In this document: in pieces, positions 1 through 5,676 of the stretch
Position numbering within the stretch: the stretch's first letter is position 1
How the letters are laid out: every line of letters starts with the position of its first letter
Assembly: GCA_021106755.1 (NCBI GenBank)
Contig: JAIOTM010000391.1
Coordinates: 1 to 5,910 of the forward strand
Reading direction: 5' to 3'
DNA length: 5,910 nucleotides
From: Candidatus Cloacimonadota bacterium
GTDB taxonomy: Bacteria > Cloacimonadota > Cloacimonadia > Cloacimonadales > JAIOQZ01
Program-made: the position numbers and the translations under genes
The notes under the pieces: model-generated
What the model was told of the DNA's origin: nothing
What the model saw: only the letters and a program-made list of their open reading frames with translations
Databases searched by the model: none

Positions 1-155
1 GGCAAACCTGTTTGCCAGAAGAACATAAAAATTTAACCCTGAATATTTTCAAATATGCGATGAAATTTTTAAATCCTCCTCGCTACACATCTTCACCATC
101 TTTTTCAAATCCTACTACATTAAATGGGTTTAAGCTGGTGTTAGGAAAATATTAA
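1..155 (+). CDS. C-terminal end of an unrecognised protein (5' partial)
   Basis: The frame starting at base 3 is open from the left edge for 50 codons and ends with TAA at 153-155. No other frame on either strand stays open across this stretch. The stop shares its last base with the ATG of the next gene (TAATG), a typical arrangement for translationally coupled genes, and this is the main reason to believe it is coding. The visible tail is polar, with prolines and serines in the middle (PPRYTSSPSF) and the ending GFKLVLGKY. I recognise no family. It may belong to the same operon as the metallophosphoesterase downstream. The start lies outside the window. Confidence 0.6.
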   Translation, partial: QTCLPEEHKNLTLNIFKYAMKFLNPPRYTSSPSFSNPTTLNGFKLVLGKY

Positions 156-1057
156 TGCAGTTATTCTTTTTATTTCTAATGGCAATTCTGGGACTATCGG
201 TGTACAAACGAATTCCCCAGAAGATTGTTAAGCAACGTTTCAAGCTTAAATCCTCCCGATTGCCAACAAACTGTGCACTCAGGATTATGCACCTGTCGGA
301 TTTTCATGTTCATAATCGCCGAACATTGGAAAATACTCGCAGGGCGATTAACGCCGCACTGTCAGAAAAACCGGACATCATCTTTCTAACTGGCGATTAT
401 GTTACCGGACAGATTGTTTTCCGGCAGGAATATGTTAAAATTCTCAGTCGTCTCGCGGCTACCGCACCAACCTATGCGGTCGGCGGAAACCACGATGGCG
501 GTCCCTGGTCAAATCTGGATAACTCCCTTCTCGTTTTACTGCATAAAATTTTGTTTTTCTCCATGCCTCTGGTTTATCGCAAGTTCTACGATATGGAGAA
601 CCTGAATCCCGAACCTGTATTTAACCTTTTACGGGAAGCAAACATTGTTGTTCTGGAAAATGAATCGGTGTTAGTGGATATTAAAGAATGCAAACTAAGA
701 GTTACCGGACTGGGTGATTACTTCATCCGTAGATTCCGACCCCGCCACGCGATGGCTGGTATTCAGGACAGTTACCCGCATATTGTTCTGGCTCACGAAC
801 CCAATGTCCGCAAATTCATCCCCGATTTTCAATGGGACTTACTGCTTGCCGGACACCTGCACGGGGGACAGATATTGTTGCCTTTCGTGGGCTATTCTCA
901 TATACACAAAATGTTCGGAAAGAAATACATACACGGATTATATAAATGGCGGGACAGACATATTCATGTCAGTGCCGGAGTAGGAGCAACAGGAGATATC
1001 AGAATAGGCGTACCACCGGAAGTAACTCTGATTGTCTGGGGCAATCCAGACAATTAG
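155..1057 (+). CDS. Membrane-anchored calcineurin-like metallophosphoesterase (YkuE/LpxG-like)
   Basis: A 300-residue predicted two-metal phosphoesterase. All the family's metal-binding blocks are visible in order: D49-x-H51 (LSDFHVH), G80-D81, G111-N-H-D114, H214 (LAHEP) and G233-H-L-H236. Residues about 2-17 form a single hydrophobic N-terminal segment without a clear cleavage site, so it is probably a membrane anchor. This architecture (TM anchor plus catalytic domain) is that of the YkuE/YaeI group, which includes the lipid A enzyme LpxG that hydrolyses UDP-2,3-diacylglucosamine. That substrate is only a possibility here; other phospho-substrates fit equally well. The ATG at 155 has AGGA at 143-146, 8 bases upstream, and overlaps the stop of the preceding frame by one base. 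Between the GNHD block and the strand IVVLENE (164-170) lies a hydrophobic stretch (about 120-149) longer than I expect for the family. The gene converges on the lipoprotein gene, with 24 bases between stops. Confidence 0.9.
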   Translation: MQLFFLFLMAILGLSVYKRIPQKIVKQRFKLKSSRLPTNCALRIMHLSDFHVHNRRTLENTRRAINAALSEKPDIIFLTGDYVTGQIVFRQEYVKILSRLAATAPTYAVGGNHDGGPWSNLDNSLLVLLHKILFFSMPLVYRKFYDMENLNPEPVFNLLREANIVVLENESVLVDIKECKLRVTGLGDYFIRRFRPRHAMAGIQDSYPHIVLAHEPNVRKFIPDFQWDLLLAGHLHGGQILLPFVGYSHIHKMFGKKYIHGLYKWRDRHIHVSAGVGATGDIRIGVPPEVTLIVWGNPDN

Positions 1058-1081
1058 AATTGAATATTTAAGAGAGCTTTG

Positions 1082-1954
1082 CTATTTAACGATGATTTTG
1101 CTCTTTTTCTTACCTGCTCTTTTCAGAATAATGTCTTCAGTTCCGTAGTGGATGAAAAATTTATTACCAACAATTTTCCCGTTTCCGTGAGAAAACGTGA
1201 AGGTGTTTCGCGAATCTCGTCTCCATGTACCGTTAACCCGCATTGAACCGTCACCAATTTTGAGCGAATACCTACCGTAATCAGTGAAATTGAACTCCAG
1301 ATGACCATTGTTATCACTTTCCCCTTCCCAGTAACCTATAGGGCTGTAAAGTTCGTGCATGATAGCAGATTTCCGCTTAAAAATCTTTCGTTCTCTTTCA
1401 ATCCGCTCTATCTCGGCATCTTTAAAAATCCGATATTTCACTCGCACTTCTTCCCGGTAAGCCAGAATACTTTTCAAGTTCGGGTTAGTAATTGGTAAAT
1501 ACCGAAGAAGCTTTCTCATTTGCGCTAAGGCATCCTGATATTGGTGCAGACTATCCAGAATTTCCACATTATTAAGGTACCCTCTCCAGAACGTTGTATC
1601 ACCTTTAACGGATTTAAGTCCCCATTCTAACGCAATTTCGGGTTTACCCTTTCGAAGCCAGTTCAGAGCGATACCACCCATAGCGTAGCGGTTGCGGGGG
1701 TCGGCTTTGAGTGCTTTCTCAAACCATTTCTCCGCGTCCGCGTCCTTTAGAAGTCTGCCATACAGATACATCGCATCAGCGTTTTGAGGATTCCTATTGA
1801 GAAGCGTCTTGAAACGCTTCTCAACTTTTTCGGGTTTTTCATGCCGATTAGCTTCCTGATAGTCGATATGCTCTTCAATAAATTTCGGTGGTTTAACACA
1901 TGAAAGAATGAGCAACATTACGGCTGTAATTACTATTAGTCTGACAATTTTCAA
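1082..1954 (-). CDS. TPR-repeat lipoprotein with C-terminal beta-rich domain, last gene of the rsmG-parAB operon
   Basis: A 290-residue protein of unknown specific function. The N-terminus is a lipoprotein signal: K2 and R5, a hydrophobic run, then a lipobox ending L17-S18-C19. With V20 rather than Asp after the cysteine, an outer-membrane location is plausible. Residues about 40-155 form TPR-like helix pairs (about 58-88, 89-119 and 121-154) of the kind used for protein binding. A highly charged helix follows (about 166-199). Residues about 205-278 alternate like beta strands, begin with GYWEGE and contain NGTWRRD, resembling a small lipocalin-like barrel, though I cannot name the family. 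The tail is lysine-rich. The start is TTG at 1954, overlapping the parB stop by 4 bases (TTGA); a perfect AAGGAGG lies 4 bases upstream, and any later start would remove the signal sequence. Its position makes it part of the parAB operon. The name rests on repeats and signal, not on a recognised orthologue. Confidence 0.87.
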   Translation of the reverse strand: MKIVRLIVITAVMLLILSCVKPPKFIEEHIDYQEANRHEKPEKVEKRFKTLLNRNPQNADAMYLYGRLLKDADAEKWFEKALKADPRNRYAMGGIALNWLRKGKPEIALEWGLKSVKGDTTFWRGYLNNVEILDSLHQYQDALAQMRKLLRYLPITNPNLKSILAYREEVRVKYRIFKDAEIERIERERKIFKRKSAIMHELYSPIGYWEGESDNNGHLEFNFTDYGRYSLKIGDGSMRVNGTWRRDSRNTFTFSHGNGKIVGNKFFIHYGTEDIILKRAGKKKSKIIVK

Positions 1955-2817
1955 TTATCCTCCTTGTGCATAAATCGCTTAATCAGGGCTATTCTTTCAT
2001 CTTCATTGTTATAGAAGAAGGTAATAGCCCCTTTATTATTCCTGTCTTTAATTGTAACTTTTACATGGTAGTTATGTTTCAATTGATTTTCCATTTCACC
2101 GATTACTGCTTCAGCACCAGGAGGTACTTTTTCAGGTTTTTCTGGCGGTACAGAAAGGTCTTCGCTTTTTTTGCGGGAGTCAACTTCCGCCTGACGAACA
2201 CTCCAGTTCCTGCTGACAATCTCACGTGCAAATTCCTGCTGCCGTTCCGGTTCTACCTGCAATACAGCCCTGGCGTGTCCCGCACTCAGTTTCTCTTCAG
2301 AAACAAGTAATCTGACTTCGTGAGACAGGTTCAGCAGTCGCAACGTATTGCTGATTGCTGTTCGACTTTTACCAACCAACGCCGCGATTTGCTCCTGCTT
2401 CAGCCCGAAATCATCCACCATATGCAGATATGCCATTGCTTCATCAATAGCGTTAAGGTCTTCACGCTGTACGTTTTCGATTACCGCGAAAAGCAATTGC
2501 TCCTGAGCGGATACGCTACGGATTATAACCGGCACTGTGGTGAATCCAGCAATCCTGGCGGCTTCAAGCCTGCGTTCGCCAGCTATCAACTCATAGTGGG
2601 TTTCATCTCTTTTCGTAACAATGATTGGCTGAATCATACCGTTTTCATCAAGCGATTGTGCCAACTCCCGAAGTTTGTCGTTATCGAACGATTTACGCGG
2701 TTGATACCGATTCGGTTGAATATACTCAATGCTTACGGTTGTTATTCCTGTAGTGCGGTCTGTCGATTCCGGACCGCTTTCAATAAGAGCATCTAATCCT
2801 CTGCCTAATTTTTTCAT
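1951..2817 (-). CDS. parB: Chromosome partitioning protein ParB (Spo0J family, CTP-dependent clamp)
   Basis: A 288-residue ParB, a usual length for chromosomal members. It binds parS sites near the origin, loads onto DNA as a CTP-gated sliding clamp and stimulates ParA ATPase. Visible features in order: the N-terminal LGRGLDAL signature (4-11) that contacts ParA in this family; QPNRYQPRKSF (34-44), a variant of the usual NPxQPR block; the CTP-binding GERR motif (80-83, followed by LEAARIAG); the ENVQREDL box (114-121); a helix-turn-helix around 140-162 (QIAALVGKSRTAIS); and LSAGHARAVL (177-186). Residues 215-235 are a charged, proline-containing linker, and about 236-285 form the C-terminal dimerisation domain. 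The ATG overlaps the parA stop as ATGA, with GGAAG about 10 bases upstream. The catalytic and binding boxes look intact. No full parS is seen in the window, so the sites must lie elsewhere. Confidence 0.97.
   Translation of the reverse strand: MKKLGRGLDALIESGPESTDRTTGITTVSIEYIQPNRYQPRKSFDNDKLRELAQSLDENGMIQPIIVTKRDETHYELIAGERRLEAARIAGFTTVPVIIRSVSAQEQLLFAVIENVQREDLNAIDEAMAYLHMVDDFGLKQEQIAALVGKSRTAISNTLRLLNLSHEVRLLVSEEKLSAGHARAVLQVEPERQQEFAREIVSRNWSVRQAEVDSRKKSEDLSVPPEKPEKVPPGAEAVIGEMENQLKHNYHVKVTIKDRNNKGAITFFYNNEDERIALIKRFMHKEDN
1959..1965 (-). promoter_or_regulatory. Strong Shine-Dalgarno (AAGGAGG) for the TTG-started lipoprotein gene
   Basis: Read on the minus strand, AAGGAGG is followed by ATAA and then TTG at 1954. 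It lies inside the last codons of parB. The full-consensus site decides the unusual TTG start, because the next in-frame ATG (codon 13) falls within the hydrophobic core of the signal peptide. A 4-base spacer is slightly short but workable. Confidence 0.8.
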
Positions 2818-3572
2818 CGCTTAATCACTTCCGCTGCAAATTGAAAATAGTCTCGTGCTCCCACAGACTTTATGTCATAGTGGAAAATGGATTTACCAAA
2901 ACTGGGAGCTTCAGATAATTTGACGTTTCGATGGATGATTGTTTTGAAAACTTTATCGTTGAAGTATCGTCGTACTTCCTTAGCCACCTGGTGAGAAAGA
3001 TTGAGTCGGCGATCAAACATGGTCAGTAATATACCCAGAATAGATAATTCGGGGTTCAACTGACGCTGAATCAGTCGGATAGTATTGAGCAACTGGCTGA
3101 CACCTTCTAACGCATAGTATTCACACTGAATAGGAATAAGTACATCGCTGCTGCCTGATAGAGCGTTGACGGTTAGCAATCCTAACGACGGGGGGCAATC
3201 TATTATGATATATTCGTATTTATCAGCCACAGGAGCTATCGCTTTCGCGAGTTTCTTTTCTCTGGCAAATTCTTTTACTAATTCAATTTCGGCACCCGTA
3301 AGGTCTATGTTGCTCGGAGCTATATCCAGATGGGGGATGCTGGTGGACATAATTACGTCTGTAATTGATTTTTTTTCAACAAGCGCGTCGTAGATTTGCA
3401 TTTTAAGTTCCGAAGTATCTACACCCAGCCCGCTGGATGCATTCCCCTGAGGATCAAAATCAATAAGCAGAGTTTTTTTCTCGTGAATCCCTAAAGCAGC
3501 TACCAGATTAACCGCGGTGGTGGTTTTCCCAACTCCGCCTTTCTGGTTTACTACTGTTATAATCCTGCTCAT
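2814..3572 (-). CDS. parA: Chromosome partitioning ATPase ParA (Soj family)
   Basis: A 252-residue ParA/MinD-type ATPase lacking an N-terminal DNA-binding extension, which fits the short chromosomal Soj type rather than plasmid type Ia ParA. The deviant Walker A is K11-GGVG-K16-T17 near the N-terminus; K11 is the signature lysine that acts across the ATP-sandwich dimer. Walker A' is LLIDFDPQGN with D40, the expected catalytic residue, and Walker B is IIIDCPPSLG with D125. The region MFDRRLNLSHQV (185-196) and RNVKLSEAPSFG (215-226) are typical Soj blocks; the former includes arginines associated with non-specific DNA binding. It cooperates with ParB to move and separate replicated origins. 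The ATG overlaps the rsmG stop as ATGA, preceded by GGAG 4 bases upstream inside the end of rsmG. It shows no truncation and no missing key residue. Confidence 0.97.
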   Translation of the reverse strand: MSRIITVVNQKGGVGKTTTAVNLVAALGIHEKKTLLIDFDPQGNASSGLGVDTSELKMQIYDALVEKKSITDVIMSTSIPHLDIAPSNIDLTGAEIELVKEFAREKKLAKAIAPVADKYEYIIIDCPPSLGLLTVNALSGSSDVLIPIQCEYYALEGVSQLLNTIRLIQRQLNPELSILGILLTMFDRRLNLSHQVAKEVRRYFNDKVFKTIIHRNVKLSEAPSFGKSIFHYDIKSVGARDYFQFAAEVIKR

Positions 3573-4219
3573 TCTGCTCCTATCCTGCGTATATCTTTTT
3601 TTTCAATAATAATAATTCGACGCTCACCCACTCGCGGATGACTAATATCCTGTTCGCAAACCTTGTCAAACAAGTCAATATCGTCTGCTTTGCCACTCTT
3701 GTATAAGAATAACCGACCGGAATCTGTCAATAGCCTTTTTAAGTTTGCGAGATAAACCGTTTCGATTCTTACCGATCGACATACTATTGCGTCAAAGTAT
3801 CCCTGCCATTGATTCTTTCCGATTTCCTCGAAACGAGAATGAACAGGATTGCATCGCTTTAAGTCAAGCATTTTGACAATTTTTTTCAAAGCGGCAATCT
3901 TCTTTCCGCGACTGTCTAATAAGAATATTTCCATATCGGGCATAACAATTTTCAAAGGTATCCCTGGAAATCCGCCCCCGCTTCCGAAATCCAGCACTCT
4001 CATACCACTGAAATCCATCAGCCGCAACGGTAGAAGCGAATCAAGATAAAGCCTAAACCAGTACTCCGCTTCGGGCATTTTCCGGGAAATCAGATTAACA
4101 TACGTGTTTATCTCCCTAATAGCCTGATGATACGCGTCAAAATCAACTTTCACGCGTTCCGGCAACTGTAACTCCTTCAGAAAAACGTGAAACAGCTGAC
4201 GATTTGTTTGATTATCCAT
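3569..4219 (-). CDS. rsmG: 16S rRNA (guanine-527 N7) methyltransferase RsmG (GidB)
   Basis: A 216-residue SAM-dependent methyltransferase that makes m7G527 in 16S rRNA; loss in other bacteria gives low-level streptomycin resistance. Evidence: NLISRKMPEAEYWFRLYLDSLLPL (42-65) matches the family's substrate-side block; VLDFGSGGGFPGIPL (75-89) is SAM motif I; LLDSRGKKIAALKK (100-113) is the adjacent acidic-loop and helix block; FDAIVCRSV (142-150) corresponds to the FDVVTSRAV block, with C-R-S replacing the usual S-R-A. I chose the ATG at 4219, giving normal family length. The frame stays open upstream to 4522, but that extension is antisense to acyP and unlike any RsmG N-terminus. AGAGGAA lies 10 bases before the chosen ATG. 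First gene of the rsmG-parA-parB-lipoprotein operon, with a 4-base overlap into parA. Its promoter should lie in the 96-base divergent gap. Confidence 0.95.
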   Translation of the reverse strand: MDNQTNRQLFHVFLKELQLPERVKVDFDAYHQAIREINTYVNLISRKMPEAEYWFRLYLDSLLPLRLMDFSGMRVLDFGSGGGFPGIPLKIVMPDMEIFLLDSRGKKIAALKKIVKMLDLKRCNPVHSRFEEIGKNQWQGYFDAIVCRSVRIETVYLANLKRLLTDSGRLFLYKSGKADDIDLFDKVCEQDISHPRVGERRIIIIEKKDIRRIGAE

Positions 4220-4229
4220 GTTACTGAAA

Positions 4230-4236
4230 TTCCTCT
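4230..4236 (-). promoter_or_regulatory. Shine-Dalgarno (AGAGGAA) fixing the rsmG start at 4219
   Basis: On the minus strand AGAGGAA is followed by 10 bases and then ATG at 4219. Its presence outside the acyP coding region supports the short RsmG model over the antisense-extended frame that begins at 4522. Confidence 0.6.
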
Positions 4237-4245
4237 GATTATGGA

Positions 4246-4271
4246 ATTCGTCAAATAAAAAGTTGACGAAT
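4246..4271. promoter_or_regulatory. Perfect 9-bp inverted repeat between divergent genes, possible operator with divergent -35-like hexamers
   Basis: The left arm ATTCGTCAA (4246-4254) and right arm TTGACGAAT (4263-4271) are exact reverse complements, separated by the 8-base spacer ATAAAAAG. The element lies in the 96-base gap between the starts of rsmG (minus) and acyP (plus). Each arm carries TTGACG, close to the sigma-70 -35 consensus, pointing outward in opposite directions. For the plus strand the best -10-like match is TGTTAT at 4288-4293, with a long 19-base spacer; for the minus strand no good -10 lies at normal spacing. The symmetry therefore suits a dimeric repressor or activator site at least as well as paired promoters. 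As RNA it could also form a hairpin with an A-rich loop, but no T-tract follows on either strand. Confidence 0.5.
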
Positions 4272-4287
4272 AGCGGTACTATCAGCT

Positions 4288-4305
4288 TGTTATCGGAAAA
4301 TAACA
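4288..4305 (+). other. Small stem-loop in the acyP leader
   Basis: TGTTAT (4288-4293) and ATAACA (4300-4305) are exact reverse complements around the 6-base loop CGGAAA, ending 10 bases before the acyP ATG. The stem is only 6 bp and AT-rich, so it may be chance, or part may serve as a -10 element. If transcribed it would sit next to the ribosome-binding region. Confidence 0.25.
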
Positions 4306-4315
4306 GCAAGAGAAG

Positions 4316-4591
4316 ATGATGAAGAGTTTGAAATTGACAGTTGAAGGACTGGTGCAAGGCGTGGGCTACAGATGGTTCGTCGAAAACGCGGCACGTGAGA
4401 TGGACATAACCGGTACTGTAAAAAATCTTATGAATGGCAACGTTCAGGTTGTCGCGCAGGGGAAACCGGACAATCTGGCAGAATTCGTGAGCATACTCAG
4501 GGAAGGTCCCTCCTTTGCTCATGTAACAGCTATCGAAACAACGGAGTTAGAAAATGCGGCAATACATCGCGATTTTCGTATTATTTTTTAG
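4316..4591 (+). CDS. acyP: Acylphosphatase
   Basis: A 91-residue cytoplasmic enzyme of the common-type acylphosphatase family, which hydrolyses carboxyl-phosphate bonds such as those of acetyl phosphate or 1,3-bisphosphoglycerate. The signature GLVQGVGYRWFV (11-22) contains the phosphate-binding loop and catalytic R19; VKNLMNGNVQVVAQG (35-49) carries the catalytic N37. The ending HRDFRIIF matches the family's C-terminal edge strand. Length is typical, and all expected residues are present. Two consecutive ATGs occur (4316 and 4319); the purine-rich AAGAGAAG just upstream permits either. It is divergent from rsmG, and its last 38 bases overlap the start of the LysM/M23 peptidase gene in a different frame, so the two are very likely co-transcribed. 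The physiological substrate in bacteria is not settled, so a metabolic link to wall hydrolysis cannot be read from the sequence. Confidence 0.95.
   Translation: MMKSLKLTVEGLVQGVGYRWFVENAAREMDITGTVKNLMNGNVQVVAQGKPDNLAEFVSILREGPSFAHVTAIETTELENAAIHRDFRIIF
4543..4546 (+). promoter_or_regulatory. Shine-Dalgarno (GGAG) inside acyP for the overlapping peptidase gene
   Basis: GGAG is followed by 7 bases and then the ATG at 4554. Together with the signal peptide that begins at that ATG, it supports a start lying 38 bases inside acyP rather than a later one. Confidence 0.55.
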
Positions 4592-5612
4592 TCTGCTTTC
4601 GGCAATCGAAAAAAGTCCGCAATACAATACTGACTCGAATAAATATCATATTGTCATAAAAGGTGATAACCTGTATCGCATCAGCCTGAAATACCAGATT
4701 CCACAACAGAAGCTGATACTGTTTAACAACATTATCGATAACAAAATTTTTCTGGGTCAGAAAATCTATCTGACTCCAAATCCTAACTTAGACACCCGGC
4801 AACACTATGTTACTAAACGCCCAATCCCCAAATGCGGCTACCATATAGTTTCCAAGGGCGAAACCGTTTATAGGATTTCGCGGATGTACGATCTGGAGAT
4901 ATTAGACATCCTCGAAATAAACAGCATGGAAACTTATGACATCGGACTTGAACAAAAAATCTGGCTGATTGACAGGGAAAAAGATGATACTGAGATAGCT
5001 CCTCCTTCTGATACAGACGTTCATATCGTTCGCTCAGGCGATACCCTCTTCAGTATCTCACAACGCTATAAAATGAAAGTAGCAGAGTTAAAGAGTTTCA
5101 ATAACTTATCAACCAACGAAATAAGCGTTGGTCAAAGACTTCGGATAAAACCCGGAGCAATTGCCCGTACTTACCCGGAAGTGAAACGACCTGAACCAGC
5201 AATCAGCACTCCTTCGCCTGCCCCCATAAGCAAACCCAGAAGTAAACTGCATATACCTGTAAAAGGCATTGTTACCGACGAATACGGAATGGGGCGCGGT
5301 CGCTTACATAAAGGCATCGACATCGGAGCACCCTCCGGTACACCAATCAGTGCGGCTCTGAGCGGAAAAGTAGTTTTCGCGGGAAGACAGAAAGGCTACG
5401 GCAACGTCATTATTCTGGAACACGCTAACAGTGTTATGACTGTTTACGCTCACAACGAAAGCAATCTTGTCCGCGCAGGTGATAAAGTAAGTAAAGGGCA
5501 ACCCATAGCCGCTGTTGGCAGCACTGGTAGCAGTTCCGGTCCACACCTGCATTTTGAGTACCGGATAAAAGGAAAGGCTGTTAATCCTCGCACTGTACTG
5601 CCAAATCTTTAG
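4554..5612 (+). CDS. Secreted M23 (LytM-type) metallopeptidase with three LysM repeats
   Basis: A 352-residue predicted peptidoglycan hydrolase. Residues 1-17 look like a signal peptide (R2, hydrophobic 4-16, possible cut after A17), with no lipobox. Three LysM repeats, which bind the glycan, follow at about 31-73, 96-138 and 156-198, starting YHIVIKGDN, YHIVSKGET and VHIVRSGDT. A proline-rich linker (about 209-228) leads to a C-terminal M23 domain (about 236-346). Zinc ligands H252 and D256 (HKGID) and H333, plus catalytic H300 (YAH) and H331 (HLH), are all present, so unlike the degenerate activators NlpD and EnvC this should be an active endopeptidase cutting peptide crosslinks. The ATG at 4554 lies inside acyP with GGAG 7 bases upstream. 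Domain order resembles NlpD/DipM-type division factors, so a role in septal wall splitting is plausible but not shown. The gene converges on the partial gene to the right. Confidence 0.95.
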   Translation: MRQYIAIFVLFFSLLSAIEKSPQYNTDSNKYHIVIKGDNLYRISLKYQIPQQKLILFNNIIDNKIFLGQKIYLTPNPNLDTRQHYVTKRPIPKCGYHIVSKGETVYRISRMYDLEILDILEINSMETYDIGLEQKIWLIDREKDDTEIAPPSDTDVHIVRSGDTLFSISQRYKMKVAELKSFNNLSTNEISVGQRLRIKPGAIARTYPEVKRPEPAISTPSPAPISKPRSKLHIPVKGIVTDEYGMGRGRLHKGIDIGAPSGTPISAALSGKVVFAGRQKGYGNVIILEHANSVMTVYAHNESNLVRAGDKVSKGQPIAAVGSTGSSSGPHLHFEYRIKGKAVNPRTVLPNL

Positions 5613-5651
5613 AAAAAATATCTGACATCAAGCTATATTCATAATAACACG

Positions 5652-5676
5652 AAAAAAATCAAGAGCTATTTGATTT
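5652..5676 (-). terminator. Candidate Rho-independent terminator for the right-edge gene
   Basis: A perfect 7-bp stem, AAATCAA (5656-5662) with TTGATTT (5670-5676), encloses a 7-base loop. On the minus strand the stem runs into a continuous T-tract (complement of 5652-5658), as in an intrinsic terminator. The stem is AT-rich and therefore weak. It starts within the stop codon of the partial minus-strand gene (5675-5677). On the plus strand no T-run follows directly, so it is unlikely to end the peptidase transcript efficiently. Confidence 0.45.

Noticed and set aside
1058..1081. Bidirectional terminator between the convergent phosphoesterase and lipoprotein genes
   Set aside because: The 24-base gap has no convincing stem or T-tract on either strand.
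1181..1195. GTTTCCGTGAGAAA in the lipoprotein gene as a parS variant
   Set aside because: It looks similar by eye but needs an insertion/deletion to align, and parS spacing is fixed.
2218..2233. CACGTG core in parB as a parS site
   Set aside because: Only the central six bases and four of the ten flanking positions match the parS consensus; neither arm carries GTTT or AAAC.
2320..2796. 158-codon plus-strand frame opposite parB, and similar opposite-strand frames across the window
   Set aside because: They mirror strongly conserved genes, have no recognisable domains or convincing ribosome-binding sites, and are shadows of the real coding strand.
4238..4243. CATAAT on the minus strand as the rsmG -10 element
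   Set aside because: The hexamer is good, but the -35 position 17 bases upstream (TCAACT) is poor and the implied start would cut into the ribosome-binding site.
4387..4402. CACGTG core in acyP as a parS site
   Set aside because: Flanks match at only three of ten positions, so it is a chance hexamer.
4220..4522. 101-codon N-terminal extension of the rsmG frame on the minus strand
   Set aside because: It is antisense to acyP, rich in His, Phe and Cys with no family resemblance, and the ATG at 4219 has a ribosome-binding site and gives the normal RsmG length.
5621..5670. Near direct repeat ATCAAGCTAT / ATCAAGAGCTAT after the peptidase gene
   Set aside because: Two imperfect short copies in AT-rich sequence; no array, no target-site duplication and no mobile element nearby.
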